From [Leptolyngbya] sp. JSC-1 (GTDB lineage: Bacteria; Cyanobacteriota; Cyanobacteriia; Elainellales; Elainellaceae): DNA of 64,000 nucleotides. The notes under the pieces are model-generated. The model made no database searches. It had not been told where the DNA came from and saw only the letters and a program-made list of their open reading frames with translations. The position numbers and the translations under genes were made by a program. Shown here in pieces: positions 16,604-26,417 of the stretch. Location: contig KL662191.1 of assembly GCA_000733415.1 (NCBI GenBank), positions 2,480,142 to 2,544,141 on the forward strand, written 5' to 3'. Numbering within the stretch: position 1 is the stretch's first letter; each line of letters opens with the position of its first letter.

Positions 16604-17959
16604 CTAAAGCCGATTGCGAGTTTTGAGCTGAAGATAGCGATCGACCAACTGCTCGCTGATTTGATTGGCTGGCGCATCCAGAACCAGAACACCTTTTTGC
16701 TTCAGGGTGCCGAACGCCACCTGCCGCTGGGTTAACAGATCGAGAGCCACCGCACGGGCATAGCTGCTAGAAATGTCTTGAGTCAGGTAGTGGGCCTGGG
16801 CATCGATCTGCGGATCTCGCAGCGTGACACAGAAGGGCAGATAGCGCGGACTCAGCCGTGCCATTGCCGACAGCAATTCCGCAGAGGCAGTCTTATCTAC
16901 CAAATCGGTGAGCAAAACAACTAGAGCACGGCGAGTTTGCTGCTGGGTGACAGTCGTAACCGCGCCTAGGTAATCTGGCTCCCGCAAGGTTGGCTGTAGA
17001 GGTGTCAGCCGGTCAATCAGCTTGTTGAGCTGGTTTTGCCCCCGCTCTGGCGGCACCCAAGTGTGAAGCTGCCGGTCAAACACCCCCACTCCCACCCGAT
17101 CGCCTCGGTGCAGCCCAGCCAAAGCCAACGACAAAACGGCGTTCATTCCCCAATCAAATCGGGCCAACCCTTGAACCTGAGCCGTCATCAACCGTCCGCT
17201 ATCCAGCAAAATGATCAGCGTCTGCTCATGTTCCGGTTCTAGAACCCGCAGCAATAACCGACTGCGCCGTGCGGTCGCCTTCCAATCGATCAAGCGTGGA
17301 TCATCCCCGACGCTATATTCCCGCAGTTCTGCAAACTCCGTTCCCATCCCCAACCGCTGTGCCCGCTTCAGGTTGCCGGTGGATTGTATCGTCAGCCGAA
17401 TCGAAAGCGACCGCAGGCCAATCAAATCGGGATAGACTGCAACCGCCTCTGCTTGTGCCACCGACCACTGATGCCATGCTAATCCCCAAGCTCCGAGCTG
17501 CCGCAGTTGGATCATGCCCCAGTTATACTCGCCGCGCTGACTGGGCAACACAGTGTAGGTCAGCTCTTCGTCGCGATTTGCCGGCACACGAACATGCAGA
17601 ACCTCGGGCGTGGCTGTAAAAACCGGCGGGTAGTAGTCGCGAATCTGTAGCATTGCCGGACGATTCGCGTGCAGCTTCAGGTAAACCGAATTGTGGCGGC
17701 CAATCGAGAGGCGGCCAATCGGCAATCGTTCTAGCTGGACTCGATCAGATTTAACTCGCCAACCGTCTACCAGGGTGAGCAACAAAATCAAACCATCCCA
17801 AATGAGCGTGAGCAAAATCGCAAATCCAAGCCATCCAGAACCAGTGATAGTGCCAACAATGGCAACCACTAGGCCAATAACGGTACCTAACAGCAGCAGC
17901 AGATAAACGCGGCGAGAAGGAAACATGGCAAGACCAGAACGCATGATCTGAGATGACAT
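16604..17959 (-). CDS. DUF58 domain-containing membrane protein
   Basis: 451 residues. Two hydrophobic helices near the N-terminus (about 17-37 and 43-64) are followed by a soluble region with the DUF58 signature GTEFAELREYSVGDDPRLIDWKATARR and a von Willebrand A-like fold (LIILLDSGRLM in place of a perfect MIDAS DxSxS). Such proteins are usually encoded with MoxR AAA ATPases and are thought to act in assembly or insertion of cofactors. No MoxR gene is adjacent here. Start by the ATG that gives the first membrane helix; an ATG twelve codons downstream is possible. Confidence 0.85.
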   Translation of the reverse strand: MSSQIMRSGLAMFPSRRVYLLLLLGTVIGLVVAIVGTITGSGWLGFAILLTLIWDGLILLLTLVDGWRVKSDRVQLERLPIGRLSIGRHNSVYLKLHANRPAMLQIRDYYPPVFTATPEVLHVRVPANRDEELTYTVLPSQRGEYNWGMIQLRQLGAWGLAWHQWSVAQAEAVAVYPDLIGLRSLSIRLTIQSTGNLKRAQRLGMGTEFAELREYSVGDDPRLIDWKATARRSRLLLRVLEPEHEQTLIILLDSGRLMTAQVQGLARFDWGMNAVLSLALAGLHRGDRVGVGVFDRQLHTWVPPERGQNQLNKLIDRLTPLQPTLREPDYLGAVTTVTQQQTRRALVVLLTDLVDKTASAELLSAMARLSPRYLPFCVTLRDPQIDAQAHYLTQDISSSYARAVALDLLTQRQVAFGTLKQKGVLVLDAPANQISEQLVDRYLQLKTRNRL

Positions 17960-18279
17960 CTAGCTCTGACAGCATCTAGCCCTGACGGTCAGGCTTGAAC
18001 GAAGCATCCATACCCACCAGTTTTACCCTGCCTGCTGCCGACTTGTCTCTATCGATTCCAGCAAGACTCGGTCAGGTCATACCAATCCAGGCCACCTGTC
18101 GAGTAAACTGATCCTGCTGAGTAAATAGGCAAAACAAACGTAAACCATAGACAGACATCCAGCCTGCGGGCGGACCAGAAGTTTGCGCTACGGGTTTGAC
18201 AAATCCCCTGGTTGACCTAACTTAATTCTGCAACCCTCCTACCCTTTCCCATCTCCCCCATCTCCCATTCCCCATCCCT
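17960..18279. other. divergent promoter region between DUF58 and thrB
   Basis: 320 bp with no open frame of interest. A pyrimidine-rich run of CCCATCTCCC-like strings precedes the thrB ATG. No hairpin or recognised operator is seen. Confidence 0.4.
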
Positions 18280-19203
18280 ATGCCCGTAACCATCACCGTC
18301 CCCGCCACCACCGCCAACTTGGGTCCCGGCTTTGATTGCCTTGGTGCCGCCCTGTCGCTTTACAACCAGTTTGAGTTTCAACCGCTCTATTCCGAAGCCG
18401 CAACAGATGAGGTGTTGCAGATCGAAGTAACGGGTCTGGAAGCAGAGCGAGTCAAAACCGATGCAAGTAATTTGGCTTATCAAGCGTTTCAGCACTACTA
18501 CCAGAAAATTGGGCAACCAGTGCCGCCCGTGTATTTATCGATTGGGCTGGAAATCCCACTGGCTAGGGGGTTGGGCAGTTCAGCCACGGCGATTGTGGCA
18601 GGAATTGCGGGGGCCAATGTGCTGGCCGGTTCGCCGCTAGAGGAAGCCGAGTTGATGGCAATGGCGATCGAGCTAGAAGGGCATCCAGATAATGTAGTTC
18701 CAGCCCTGAGTGGGGGTTGTCGCTTGGCGGCCTCTCGGTCTGACGCTAGCTGGGCAATATGCGAAGTGCCTTGGCATCCAGAGGTAGTGCCGGTGGTAGC
18801 CGTGCCTAATTTTGAACTTTCAACGGCTGAAGCTCGTCGCGTCCTGCCTTCCACCTACGACCGCCGCGATGCCATTTTCAATGCGGCCCATCTGGGCTTG
18901 CTGTTACGGGGTTTACAAACGGCAGAACCGGATTGGCTAGCGACAGCCCTCCAGGACCGCATTCATCAACCCTATCGGCAGTCCTTAATTCCAGGATACG
19001 AAGCGGTACAGATAGCCGCCCTTGAGGCTGGGGCCTATGGCATGGTGATTAGTGGAGCTGGACCCACTCTCTTGGCCCTGACCAATTCCGCTGCAGCTGC
19101 AGCCGTCCAAACGGCTATGAAAAAAGCTTGGGAAGATGTAGGTATCACTGCTGATGCCCATATCCTCCCAATTGACACCCAAGGAACCGTGGTAGCGGCC
19201 TAG
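18280..19203 (+). CDS. thrB: homoserine kinase
   Basis: Phosphorylates L-homoserine with ATP, the step before threonine synthase. 307 residues of the GHMP kinase fold: N-terminal VPATTANLGPGFDCLGAAL, the ATP-binding motif PLARGLGSSATAIVAG, and C-terminal MVISGAGPTLLAL. The length matches bacterial ThrB. The ATG at 18280 puts the first motif at residue 7. It appears monocistronic, convergent with the HtrA-type protease gene. Confidence 0.95.
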   Translation: MPVTITVPATTANLGPGFDCLGAALSLYNQFEFQPLYSEAATDEVLQIEVTGLEAERVKTDASNLAYQAFQHYYQKIGQPVPPVYLSIGLEIPLARGLGSSATAIVAGIAGANVLAGSPLEEAELMAMAIELEGHPDNVVPALSGGCRLAASRSDASWAICEVPWHPEVVPVVAVPNFELSTAEARRVLPSTYDRRDAIFNAAHLGLLLRGLQTAEPDWLATALQDRIHQPYRQSLIPGYEAVQIAALEAGAYGMVISGAGPTLLALTNSAAAAAVQTAMKKAWEDVGITADAHILPIDTQGTVVAA

Positions 19204-19276
19204 GGGGCGTTTTCTCTCTGTCTCTCGCCTACTTGACGGCCTAATGTATGGCCTATTCTACGGCCTACTCTACGGC

Positions 19277-20596
19277 CTACTGTTGATCTTCAACTGGATA
19301 GGCTCCTGCCTGCACCGCAATGGTTTGATCGCGCCCGTCGCGTTTCAGATCAATTTGCAGCGTACTGCCCACCTGAGTGGCTTCAACGATATTTTGCAGG
19401 TCGTCTGCAGTCGCTACATCCTGACCGTTGACCCGTTTCACCACATCACCAGATCGAATGCCTGCCCGTTCGGCGGGGGAACCTTCCCTGACTCGGATGA
19501 CCAGTACGCCCTGCTCGTCGCTAACGGTAAAGCCCGCATTCGGGTTGTTGTTTAGCTCTCGCTTGACTTCTGGAGTCAAGGTTGCCATCTGCACGCCCAA
19601 ATAAGCATGTTCGGCCTTACCTTTGGTGACGAGCTGGTCAGCAATCCGCTGTACGGTATTCATCGGAATGGCAAAGCCAATCCCTTGAGCATCCGCTCGA
19701 ATCGCAGTATTCATCCCGATCACTTCTCCCTGCTCGTTCAGCAAGGGACCACCAGAATTACCAGGGTTGATAGCTGCGTCAGTCTGGATGAAATCGACCC
19801 GCTTGTCAGGAATTCCGGCATCGCCGCTGGAACGACCCGTAGCGCTGATAATCCCAACCGTGACTGTATTGTCGAGACCGAGGGGATTGCCAATCGCGAT
19901 CGCCCATTCTCCCGGCTGAATTTGGTCTGAGTCGCTGAGGGGAACGGTCGGTAAGTTGTTGGCGTCGATTTTCACAACCGCTACATCCGTCACCGGATCA
20001 ACCCCAAGCACTTGGCCCTGCAGTTTGCGACCATCCTTCAGCGTCACCTCAACCGTATCTGCCCCAGCGACGACATGGGAGTTGGTGATAATCCGCCCAT
20101 CCTGGCTGACGATGAAACCAGAACCGATCCCTTGCTCAACCCGCTCAGAGGGCTGGGATTCCTGTGGAAAACCCTGACCAAAAAAGTCGCGGAAAAACGG
20201 ATCGTTGAAGCGTTCTGGCAGTTGGCGGCTGGATCTTACAGTACGGGAGGCGTCGATTCGCACCACCGCAGGCCCCACCTGCTTCACCACGTTGGTAATA
20301 AAGTTGGGATTGGTGGCGGCAGCTAGGGGAGCAACTCGGCCCGTCGGAGCAGCGGCAGTAGTCTGAGGAGCAGTAGCCGAAACGGGTGTTGCCGTTTGGG
20401 ACGAGCGAGCCGTATTGGGATGCCAAGCCAAGTAGGAACCAGCCGTTGCGATTCCGGCCCCTACAAAAACTAGTCCTAAAGACCGGCCCAAGTTGGTGCG
20501 TGCGAAGCGAGCAAATCCACGATCGAGGGACTTAGAACTAGAACGAGGTTGATTGGATTGAGGATAATTGTCTGCGTTGTGATGATCAATGGTCAT
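19277..20596 (-). CDS. HhoA/HhoB/HtrA-type serine endoprotease
   Basis: 439 residues. A single hydrophobic N-terminal segment (about 35-56, LGLVFVGAGIATAGSYLAW) is a signal or anchor. A trypsin-like domain follows with His in TNSHVVAGAD, Asp in PVTDVAVVKID and Ser in AAINPGNSGGPLLN. One C-terminal PDZ domain (EGVLVIRVREGSPAERAGIRSGD) completes it. These periplasmic or thylakoid-lumen proteases remove damaged proteins, especially under light and heat stress. Which of the three cyanobacterial paralogues it is cannot be decided from one sequence. Confidence 0.93.
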   Translation of the reverse strand: MTIDHHNADNYPQSNQPRSSSKSLDRGFARFARTNLGRSLGLVFVGAGIATAGSYLAWHPNTARSSQTATPVSATAPQTTAAAPTGRVAPLAAATNPNFITNVVKQVGPAVVRIDASRTVRSSRQLPERFNDPFFRDFFGQGFPQESQPSERVEQGIGSGFIVSQDGRIITNSHVVAGADTVEVTLKDGRKLQGQVLGVDPVTDVAVVKIDANNLPTVPLSDSDQIQPGEWAIAIGNPLGLDNTVTVGIISATGRSSGDAGIPDKRVDFIQTDAAINPGNSGGPLLNEQGEVIGMNTAIRADAQGIGFAIPMNTVQRIADQLVTKGKAEHAYLGVQMATLTPEVKRELNNNPNAGFTVSDEQGVLVIRVREGSPAERAGIRSGDVVKRVNGQDVATADDLQNIVEATQVGSTLQIDLKRDGRDQTIAVQAGAYPVEDQQ

Positions 20597-20869
20597 AGAA
20601 AAATACCTGCCAAAGGGGGAAATGAGTTGCTCAAGTTGATATTTCCTAAACAGTTCTTAGACAGCGTTGAGCAATCCGGATCAGGGCGCTAAAGAGCTAA
20701 AGAGCTAAAGAAAAGATAGGTTGAAAGCTCGACTGGATTGATGATTCCTACTCTAGAGTGGCCGTATGACGCGAGTGTGGCAGTTGGATTGCGCGGGCAT
20801 GATTTCTGGCTCAGTCTTGTGTTCAGCCTTGCGCTCAGTTCTACACCCAGTTCTGCCGAAGGCTTAGCC

Positions 20870-22333
20870 CTAGCTAGCTGCCAAACCTGAATCGCTAGAA
20901 GGCACTTCCTCTGAAAGTTTTGCTGCCTCCAGTGAAGCTTCTACCGTTTTCATTTCCAAAATATCAGGTTCTAGCTCTAGGCCGCGCCGCTTCAACTGTG
21001 AAAAAATACGATAAACCTCTGTGTCTGCTGCTAGCTCTTGTCGGGAACAAGACTCATTCATATTGACCAGATTGTACTCAATATTCTCAGTATAAATGGC
21101 CGTCACAATCCGGAACATTTCGAAGAAATTGACCACCCACTGGCACTCTTCTTCCGAGTAACTAGAGTAGTAGCGAATTAAGTCAGCGATGCGAGCTTCC
21201 AAGTGGGTACGGGCATAGCGGCAAATCAGGATAATTTTCAGCAAAACAATCACCAGCGTCAGCGAATTGCCCTGCGAAAGCAAAAGCACAAATAGGGCAG
21301 ACGGCTCTTGATGATTTTCAGTGGTTAGGTATTCCAGGATTCGGTTTGCGGTTCGTAAAATCAAAGCACTAGTCACCGCTTTATCGTCGTGATCCGTGTA
21401 GAGCGTACTTAATTTTTCAGAGAGCTGTGCTTTTAGAATGACAGCGAATTCGTCCTGCTCCACTGAAAAAATTAGATACTCCAGCAAGCTTTGCTTAAAC
21501 GATCGATAGGTTAAATTTTTAGTCTGGTTGAGAAAGATATGGGCAATATTGGGATAGCTAAAAAATCCTCGTTTTGCGACAATCCGTTTAATTAAACGAA
21601 CCACTTCATCTCCCAAGCTGGTTGGATTTTGTGGCGGTTGCTCTCTTGGTGCGGCACTTTCCGATAGAGCTGTGTACATTGCTAGCTCAAATTTAAATTG
21701 CTCCTTGAGTTTCTTAGATAGATTTCTAGCGGCTTGTCGCTGCTCCAGCGGATTTTCTAAGTTGATATATTGAGGAACTAGCAAATAGGATGTATAGCGC
21801 TGACTCCAATGAATTTTTCCTCGGTCTTCATAGCGAGCAGCAAAGAGTTTAAGCTCTTGAAAATCGGCGCTAGCAATGAAGTTTCTTAGCCACTCTCGCA
21901 GACGTTTCAGAGTTGGTGAAATGGTGTATTTGTAGAGGATTGGATCCGAAAATAATTGCACCAGCTTTTGAATTGCTTCGTGGTTGCGAGTTAAATCCCA
22001 ATTGTTGATAAGAATATAGCAGCAGCGCTTTAAAGTATTGCGAAACTCGTGCTCCTGATTGGCAAACACGATTTCATATAAATAGGGCAGTGTGCTCGAT
22101 CCGACGGTATCAGAATGATGGATAAATAGATGCTTGAATTCCTTTAAGACATCATCGGGAGCCCAATTTTTAACAATCTCCAACAGAAACTCATAGATGG
22201 CTTCTTGAGCTTTAGGAACATTACGTCGAGACTGATTCAGCTTTCCGAATGGTTGGAGTGACTGATTGGCTGTCAATTTGTCTCCCAATTTGTCTCCCAA
22301 TTTGTCTCCGAACATAATGGCATTCACACTCAT
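20870..22333 (-). CDS. conserved-looking cyanobacterial hypothetical protein (487 aa)
   Basis: A soluble, almost entirely helical protein with many Leu, aromatic and basic residues (AIYEFLLEIVKNWAPDDVL, FRNTLKRCCYILINNWDL, RLREWLRNFIASADFQELKL). No catalytic motif, signal peptide or firm membrane span is seen. The N-terminus has three in-frame repeats of GDKL encoded by a 12-bp repeat. The pattern suggests an alpha-solenoid scaffold. It is monocistronic. I do not recognise a named family. Confidence 0.65.
   Translation of the reverse strand: MSVNAIMFGDKLGDKLGDKLTANQSLQPFGKLNQSRRNVPKAQEAIYEFLLEIVKNWAPDDVLKEFKHLFIHHSDTVGSSTLPYLYEIVFANQEHEFRNTLKRCCYILINNWDLTRNHEAIQKLVQLFSDPILYKYTISPTLKRLREWLRNFIASADFQELKLFAARYEDRGKIHWSQRYTSYLLVPQYINLENPLEQRQAARNLSKKLKEQFKFELAMYTALSESAAPREQPPQNPTSLGDEVVRLIKRIVAKRGFFSYPNIAHIFLNQTKNLTYRSFKQSLLEYLIFSVEQDEFAVILKAQLSEKLSTLYTDHDDKAVTSALILRTANRILEYLTTENHQEPSALFVLLLSQGNSLTLVIVLLKIILICRYARTHLEARIADLIRYYSSYSEEECQWVVNFFEMFRIVTAIYTENIEYNLVNMNESCSRQELAADTEVYRIFSQLKRRGLELEPDILEMKTVEASLEAAKLSEEVPSSDSGLAAS
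22274..22309. repeat. 12-bp coding tandem repeat (three units)
   Basis: Three perfect copies of CAATTTGTCTCC lie within the 5' end of the hypothetical gene and add GDKL units to the protein. Copy-number change would keep the frame. Confidence 0.85.
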
Positions 22334-23391
22334 AACGCAGCAGTCAAGAGATACGGCCTGATCTCAAGTTCTGGATCGGGGCCAAGGGCAAGAATGGAAT
22401 CGTCTGGAAGGGAACATCACGGGAGCATCGACTGAACCAGGGGCCTCAGTGGATATCTGGTAGCAATTATGGACTGAATGATGGAACGATACGCAAATTC
22501 TTCAGGGTTTCAACAGTTCTGATGAACTTGTTGGTGCTATTATCCTGAGTGCAAGGCTGAAATGGCTTGCACTCAGGCTTTGGTGCGTACTAGTTCAATC
22601 CTGATCAATAGTGAATTGCACCTAGGTCCGTTACGCCAGATCGAGCTGGGCCTCTATGGCAAGAACTCAGTGAGCCAAGCAATCTATAGGCCACAGAAGC
22701 AAATCTGAAGCCGAGTCTCTCTACAGACTAAGGTTGCTATCGTGAAAAACTGGGGGAAAAGGATAATGCGGCATAGGGGTACGCTCGACTCTGAGCAAAA
22801 TCTGAGTAAAGGAATGGATTCTAGTCATACGTGCAGGGGGACTCATCATGCCTAATGCGGGTATGAACTCAAAGTACTCTAACTCTAACTCTTGTGTCAC
22901 TTTTAATACCTAAAGTTTACAGTCCCTTAATTCCTGCATCATCGTTTAAAGTCGCTCAACTTGATGATTTAACTAGACCTTACGGGGACCAGTTTTGCTA
23001 GCAACGACCAAGACAACTGCGCTGCTCAGCCGCTGCTCAGCCCTACATAGAGGCATTCTAACTGCTTCTAATCAGTCCAATGTTTGCTGTCAGACTTTGT
23101 CAAACTATCTGTCAGAGCACCATGAAAGACGGGCTGCTAGCTCTAGTGGCTGTAAACTCCAACTTCCGTATTGCCGCAGAGTAAACACTGAAGTTTTCGT
23201 ATCAATTATTACGTTAATCTTTCAGGTCTGTCTGCTGAAGTTGGCTGCAGCCAAGCGACTGCATAGGTGAATCAGCCCAATTCTTGTTCAGTTCCTGGGC
23301 TTCGCGTGGGCATCCAACACAAACGACCTGCTCGCGGCAGGCAGCGTGTTGCAACTCCCTCTACTATCACTCTCTATCATTGAATTTTGAA
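22334..23391. other. 1-kb region without a recognisable protein gene
   Basis: Both strands lack a credible coding frame. A perfect 11-bp inverted repeat with a 10-base loop stands at 22545-22576 (listed separately). The remainder between it and the tRNA-Leu gene could hold a small RNA, since it has several short stems, but I cannot name one. Confidence 0.4.
22545..22576. terminator. strong hairpin, possible bidirectional terminator
   Basis: CTGAGTGCAAG pairs perfectly with CTTGCACTCAG around a 10-base loop. The + side is followed by GCTTTGG, a weak T tract. No gene ends close by, so an unannotated RNA may precede it. Confidence 0.5.
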
Positions 23392-23774
23392 TGGGGGCGG
23401 AGGGACTTGAACCCTCACGACTTATACAGTCAACGGATTTTCATCCTCTCACAGCTTTCGCTGCAACCCTCTGAGGTCTTGAGGATTGGACCCTCCCTTT
23501 ACCCTCGCCTTTACGTTAGGGTAGCTCCCGTCGGGCCTCTGCACCTTCCGAACAAGAGAGTTTTGGGTTTTAAGTTTTGAATGTTGAGTTATTGCTTCTA
23601 ACTCAACACTCGACACTCAAAACTGAGAACTCTTGTAACCGGCTTGGCTCAGGATTGCCATGTCAGATTGCTCTGAGTTAGGTTTCCCTGAATTTGAGAG
23701 CATTCACTTGACAGATTTCTCCATCAAGGCTCAGTTTTCTAAGTCCGCAGCGTCTACCATTCCGCCACGCCCCC
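23392..23774 (-). tRNA. trnL-UAA: tRNA-Leu(UAA) interrupted by a group I intron
   Basis: On the reverse strand exon 1 is 23774-23741 (GGGGGCGTGGCGGAATGG to GCGGACTT). The intron is 23740-23442 (299 nt, starting AGAAAACTGAGCC and ending in G). Exon 2 is 23441-23392 (AAAATCCGTTGACTG to CTCCGCCCCCA). The joined anticodon loop reads CTTAAAA, giving UAA. The acceptor arms GGGGGCG and CGCCCCC pair fully, and CCA is not encoded. The intron sits between the first and second anticodon bases, the conserved position in cyanobacteria and chloroplasts. Its P6b region carries AACTCAA-type heptanucleotide repeats. Confidence 0.96.
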
Positions 23775-24035
23775 GTGGCATATCGGCTTACTTGTAGGCA
23801 ACTTGCAGCCAGACTCCCTATTATAGGACTTCTGTGAACTTCAGCACCAACTTGATCGGTTGAGATTGCTCTAAGATTCGCTGTAAGTCTCTATTCTCAA
23901 GCATTTGAGAGATCGGATAAACCCGAATCTACATTTCAACTCATAAACCAACTCAATAAAACAGTCATGCCCGCAGACGAAGCTCCTATTCAATTAGCTT
24001 GACCTGCTATCGCTAGAGTAATGGAGACAGCGGCA

Positions 24036-24587
24036 TTAGAAGCGTACACCTACACCGCCCTGGATCGAGGCTGCCGTATCGTTGCTGTTTTTGTAAGCAT
24101 CGAAAGCGATAATCGCGTTACCAAACAGGACGACATTGCTATACGGGAAGGTGTGATCGATGCCGGGCTGAAGCACAAAGCTGGTTTGGTTCCCGACGGG
24201 AGATGCGCTTTCGTTACTGTCTTGAAATGCAGCACCCATGCCGATATAGGCATCGGTATGCCAGTTCAGCGGCACATCGTAGGAAACGGTTGGCACGAAG
24301 GCCGTGGTTTCTCCAATCAAGGCTTGAGCACGAATTGAGATTGGCACCTCTAAGAACTTATAGCGGACTGCGATTACGCCGCCGCCGCTCCCTCCTTCTC
24401 CATTCGGGCCATCGGTGACGCCAAACGAGCCGCCAATACCGATATAGCTACCGTAAGCTGCTTGAGCCGCTGCCGGGGATGTAGAAACTATCAAACCGAT
24501 GCCGATAGCAACACTGCTGAAGGCAACAGCCCCTAGCCAGTCCAATCGACTTTTTAATTGACTTTTCAAAGGTATTCGGTTGGTCAT
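24036..24587 (-). CDS. outer-membrane beta-barrel-like protein with signal peptide
   Basis: 183 residues. The N-terminus has a signal peptide ending near AAAQA (VAFSSVAIGIGLIVSTSPAAAQA). The mature part alternates polar and hydrophobic residues in short strands (GSYIGIGGSFGVTD, TDAYIGMGAAFQD, NVVLFGNAIIAFDAY) and ends GVGVRF with the terminal Phe typical of outer-membrane barrels. An AGGAGG-like site precedes the ATG. About eight strands are expected. Function unknown; a small porin-like or structural barrel is likely. Confidence 0.72.
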   Translation of the reverse strand: MTNRIPLKSQLKSRLDWLGAVAFSSVAIGIGLIVSTSPAAAQAAYGSYIGIGGSFGVTDGPNGEGGSGGGVIAVRYKFLEVPISIRAQALIGETTAFVPTVSYDVPLNWHTDAYIGMGAAFQDSNESASPVGNQTSFVLQPGIDHTFPYSNVVLFGNAIIAFDAYKNSNDTAASIQGGVGVRF

Positions 24588-25385
24588 GAATTAAACCTCC
24601 TCAGGAGTAACGAGACCAAGGCTCGATGATCCTCCAAACAATAGCTCAGCAAGCCTTAGAATTCCACTGATTCAGGGGTACGAACAGGTCATTTGAAGCA
24701 AAAATATATTAATATTTTTTATGAAAATAAAATTTATTGATAGCCCTGTCTAGTAACGGGCTAAGAAATTGTCCATGGAAGTAGGACTCAGGGCGGGACT
24801 TGCTTAACTGAATTTTATAATTCATGAGAGAATATTTCTAGTGGTGCAGGGCTGAAATTTTGATTTTTGATTGAGGGACTCAGTTTTGCAGTTGAGTTTA
24901 AGTAGTTGCGTTTCAGCAGTTGAGTTTAATTCAATGGGAACCCTGAAGTAATTCTGGGTACTTTGCAAGGTAAACCTGCTGCTGTTTTCCCCAGCAGGTG
25001 AACTCAGAAATTGTGTCAACAATTTTCCCGATGACAGCCAATCCCGATGGTAGCCAATACAGTCTTTGCTTCTACAGCTTGGGTTTCAACAGAATTTGCT
25101 TGTACAAACTTACAGCCTTTTTCAGGCTAGTGAAGTACGAAAAGCGGGGTGCAGGGGCAGTGCCCCTGCGTGGGGGCTTCGCCTCCACACCCCCATACCT
25201 CACATGAGTGAAAAACGCTGTATTTGTAAACGCTGTATTTGTAGATGTCACCAGATGCAACTTTAGATTTGTAGATTGATCTAGTTTTAGCGAAGCAGTT
25301 TAACAAAGCAGTTTGGGGCCAGTTCGAGACAAGGTAGAAACATCTAAATTATCCTGGAGTTGTGCAGATTTATTGGGGAGGGGCA
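24588..25385. other. 800-bp divergent intergenic region with palindromic repeats
   Basis: This separates the barrel protein from the lipoprotein gene and holds no credible gene. Upstream of the barrel gene is an AT-rich stretch (ATATTAATATTTTTT) likely to be part of its promoter. A GC-rich palindrome cluster lies at 25148-25194. A duplicated AACGCTGTATTTGTA string lies near 25212-25244. Confidence 0.5.
25148..25194. repeat. GC-rich palindromic repeat (REP-like)
   Basis: Two adjoining hairpins: GCAGGGGCA with TGCCCCTGC, then GTGGGGGC-TTCG-CCTCCAC. This pair resembles the dispersed palindromic repeats common in cyanobacterial genomes. It lies far from either flanking start codon. Confidence 0.6.
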
Positions 25386-26204
25386 ATGCGTCAGATTTTA
25401 CTCATCGCTTCGGCAACGGTTTTAGGATTTGCGGCGGCTGGCTGTGATTTGTTTTCTGGATCGGGAGGCGATACTCCAACTGTTGAGGAATCTCCAGTTG
25501 TGGTTAGTCCGGCTCCGACAGGCAGTCCATCGCCTGGACAGGCATCTCCCCCAGCATTCAACCAACCGACAGTGCAACAGAAACCGAGGGGCATCTTACC
25601 TCCCGATCTGATTAGCTCAACCGACCCTAATCAAAGAGTCCAGCAAGTTCAGGGTGACCGTTCTGATCCGTTTGCGCTGCTGCCAACGACGCCATCAGTG
25701 CAACTGGCGGAAGGTGCTGCTCCTCCGACCCAAACTACAGCACCGACCGCGCCTGCTCCTACCGCGACCGGTGGTACTCAACCCCAAACCCGACAGACCG
25801 CCCAAGCCCCGCGCCCTGCTAGGACTGGTGGCGGTTCTCAAGCTCGTCCGGCGAATCGTACCCCTGCTAAACCAGCTCCGACTAGCCCAATCGCGGCAGC
25901 CCCTCCCCGGCCTCAGCCTGTTCTAGCCAGGGCTGTTGAGGTGACTGGCGTGGTGCAGATTGGCGATCAGGTCTATGCCATTGTTAATGCTCCCAATGAA
26001 CCGACCAGCCGCTATGTGCAACCTGGACAGCGGTTGGCAGGTGGGCAGGTGTTGGTGCGCCGGATTGAAATGAACCGAGCGGAGCCAGTTGTGATTCTGG
26101 AGCAGAACGGCGTAGAAGTGGTGCGTGCGGTTGGCGAAGGCGGCGCAGCTCCAGCAGATACACCAGCGGCAGCCACTCCGGCTGTTTCTAGTCCAACGAC
26201 CTAA
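25386..26204 (+). CDS. proline-rich lipoprotein of unknown function
   Basis: From the ATG at 25386 the protein starts MRQILLIASATVLGFAAAGC, a lipoprotein signal with the lipobox AAGC, so Cys20 would be acylated. Residues 25-180 are low-complexity and rich in Pro, Thr, Ala and Gln. The C-terminal 80 residues look folded: GVVQIGDQVYAIVNAPNEPT and QRLAGGQVLVRRIEMNRAEP, ending VILEQNGVEVVRAVGEG. This resembles PilP-like or periplasmic adaptor domains on disordered stalks; I cannot assign it. A GGAGGGGCA stretch precedes the start. Confidence 0.7.
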   Translation: MRQILLIASATVLGFAAAGCDLFSGSGGDTPTVEESPVVVSPAPTGSPSPGQASPPAFNQPTVQQKPRGILPPDLISSTDPNQRVQQVQGDRSDPFALLPTTPSVQLAEGAAPPTQTTAPTAPAPTATGGTQPQTRQTAQAPRPARTGGGSQARPANRTPAKPAPTSPIAAAPPRPQPVLARAVEVTGVVQIGDQVYAIVNAPNEPTSRYVQPGQRLAGGQVLVRRIEMNRAEPVVILEQNGVEVVRAVGEGGAAPADTPAAATPAVSSPTT

Positions 26205-26417
26205 CAAATCAGCGCTTTGGCCTAGCGTTTTGTTCTAGCGCTTTGGTAACGGTTCGCAATTTCTGGTCACGTCGAGTAACAAAACTTAAGCTGTGGGTAA
26301 ATCGATCGCCCCAACAGTCGTAGTACGCTGAAAAGCGATAGCTTAAACTGTTCCGGTGTTAGCCAACCGCTGAGGCCGGGATGGGAAAACGATTGATACC
26401 CCTAAAGGAAAAAACCC

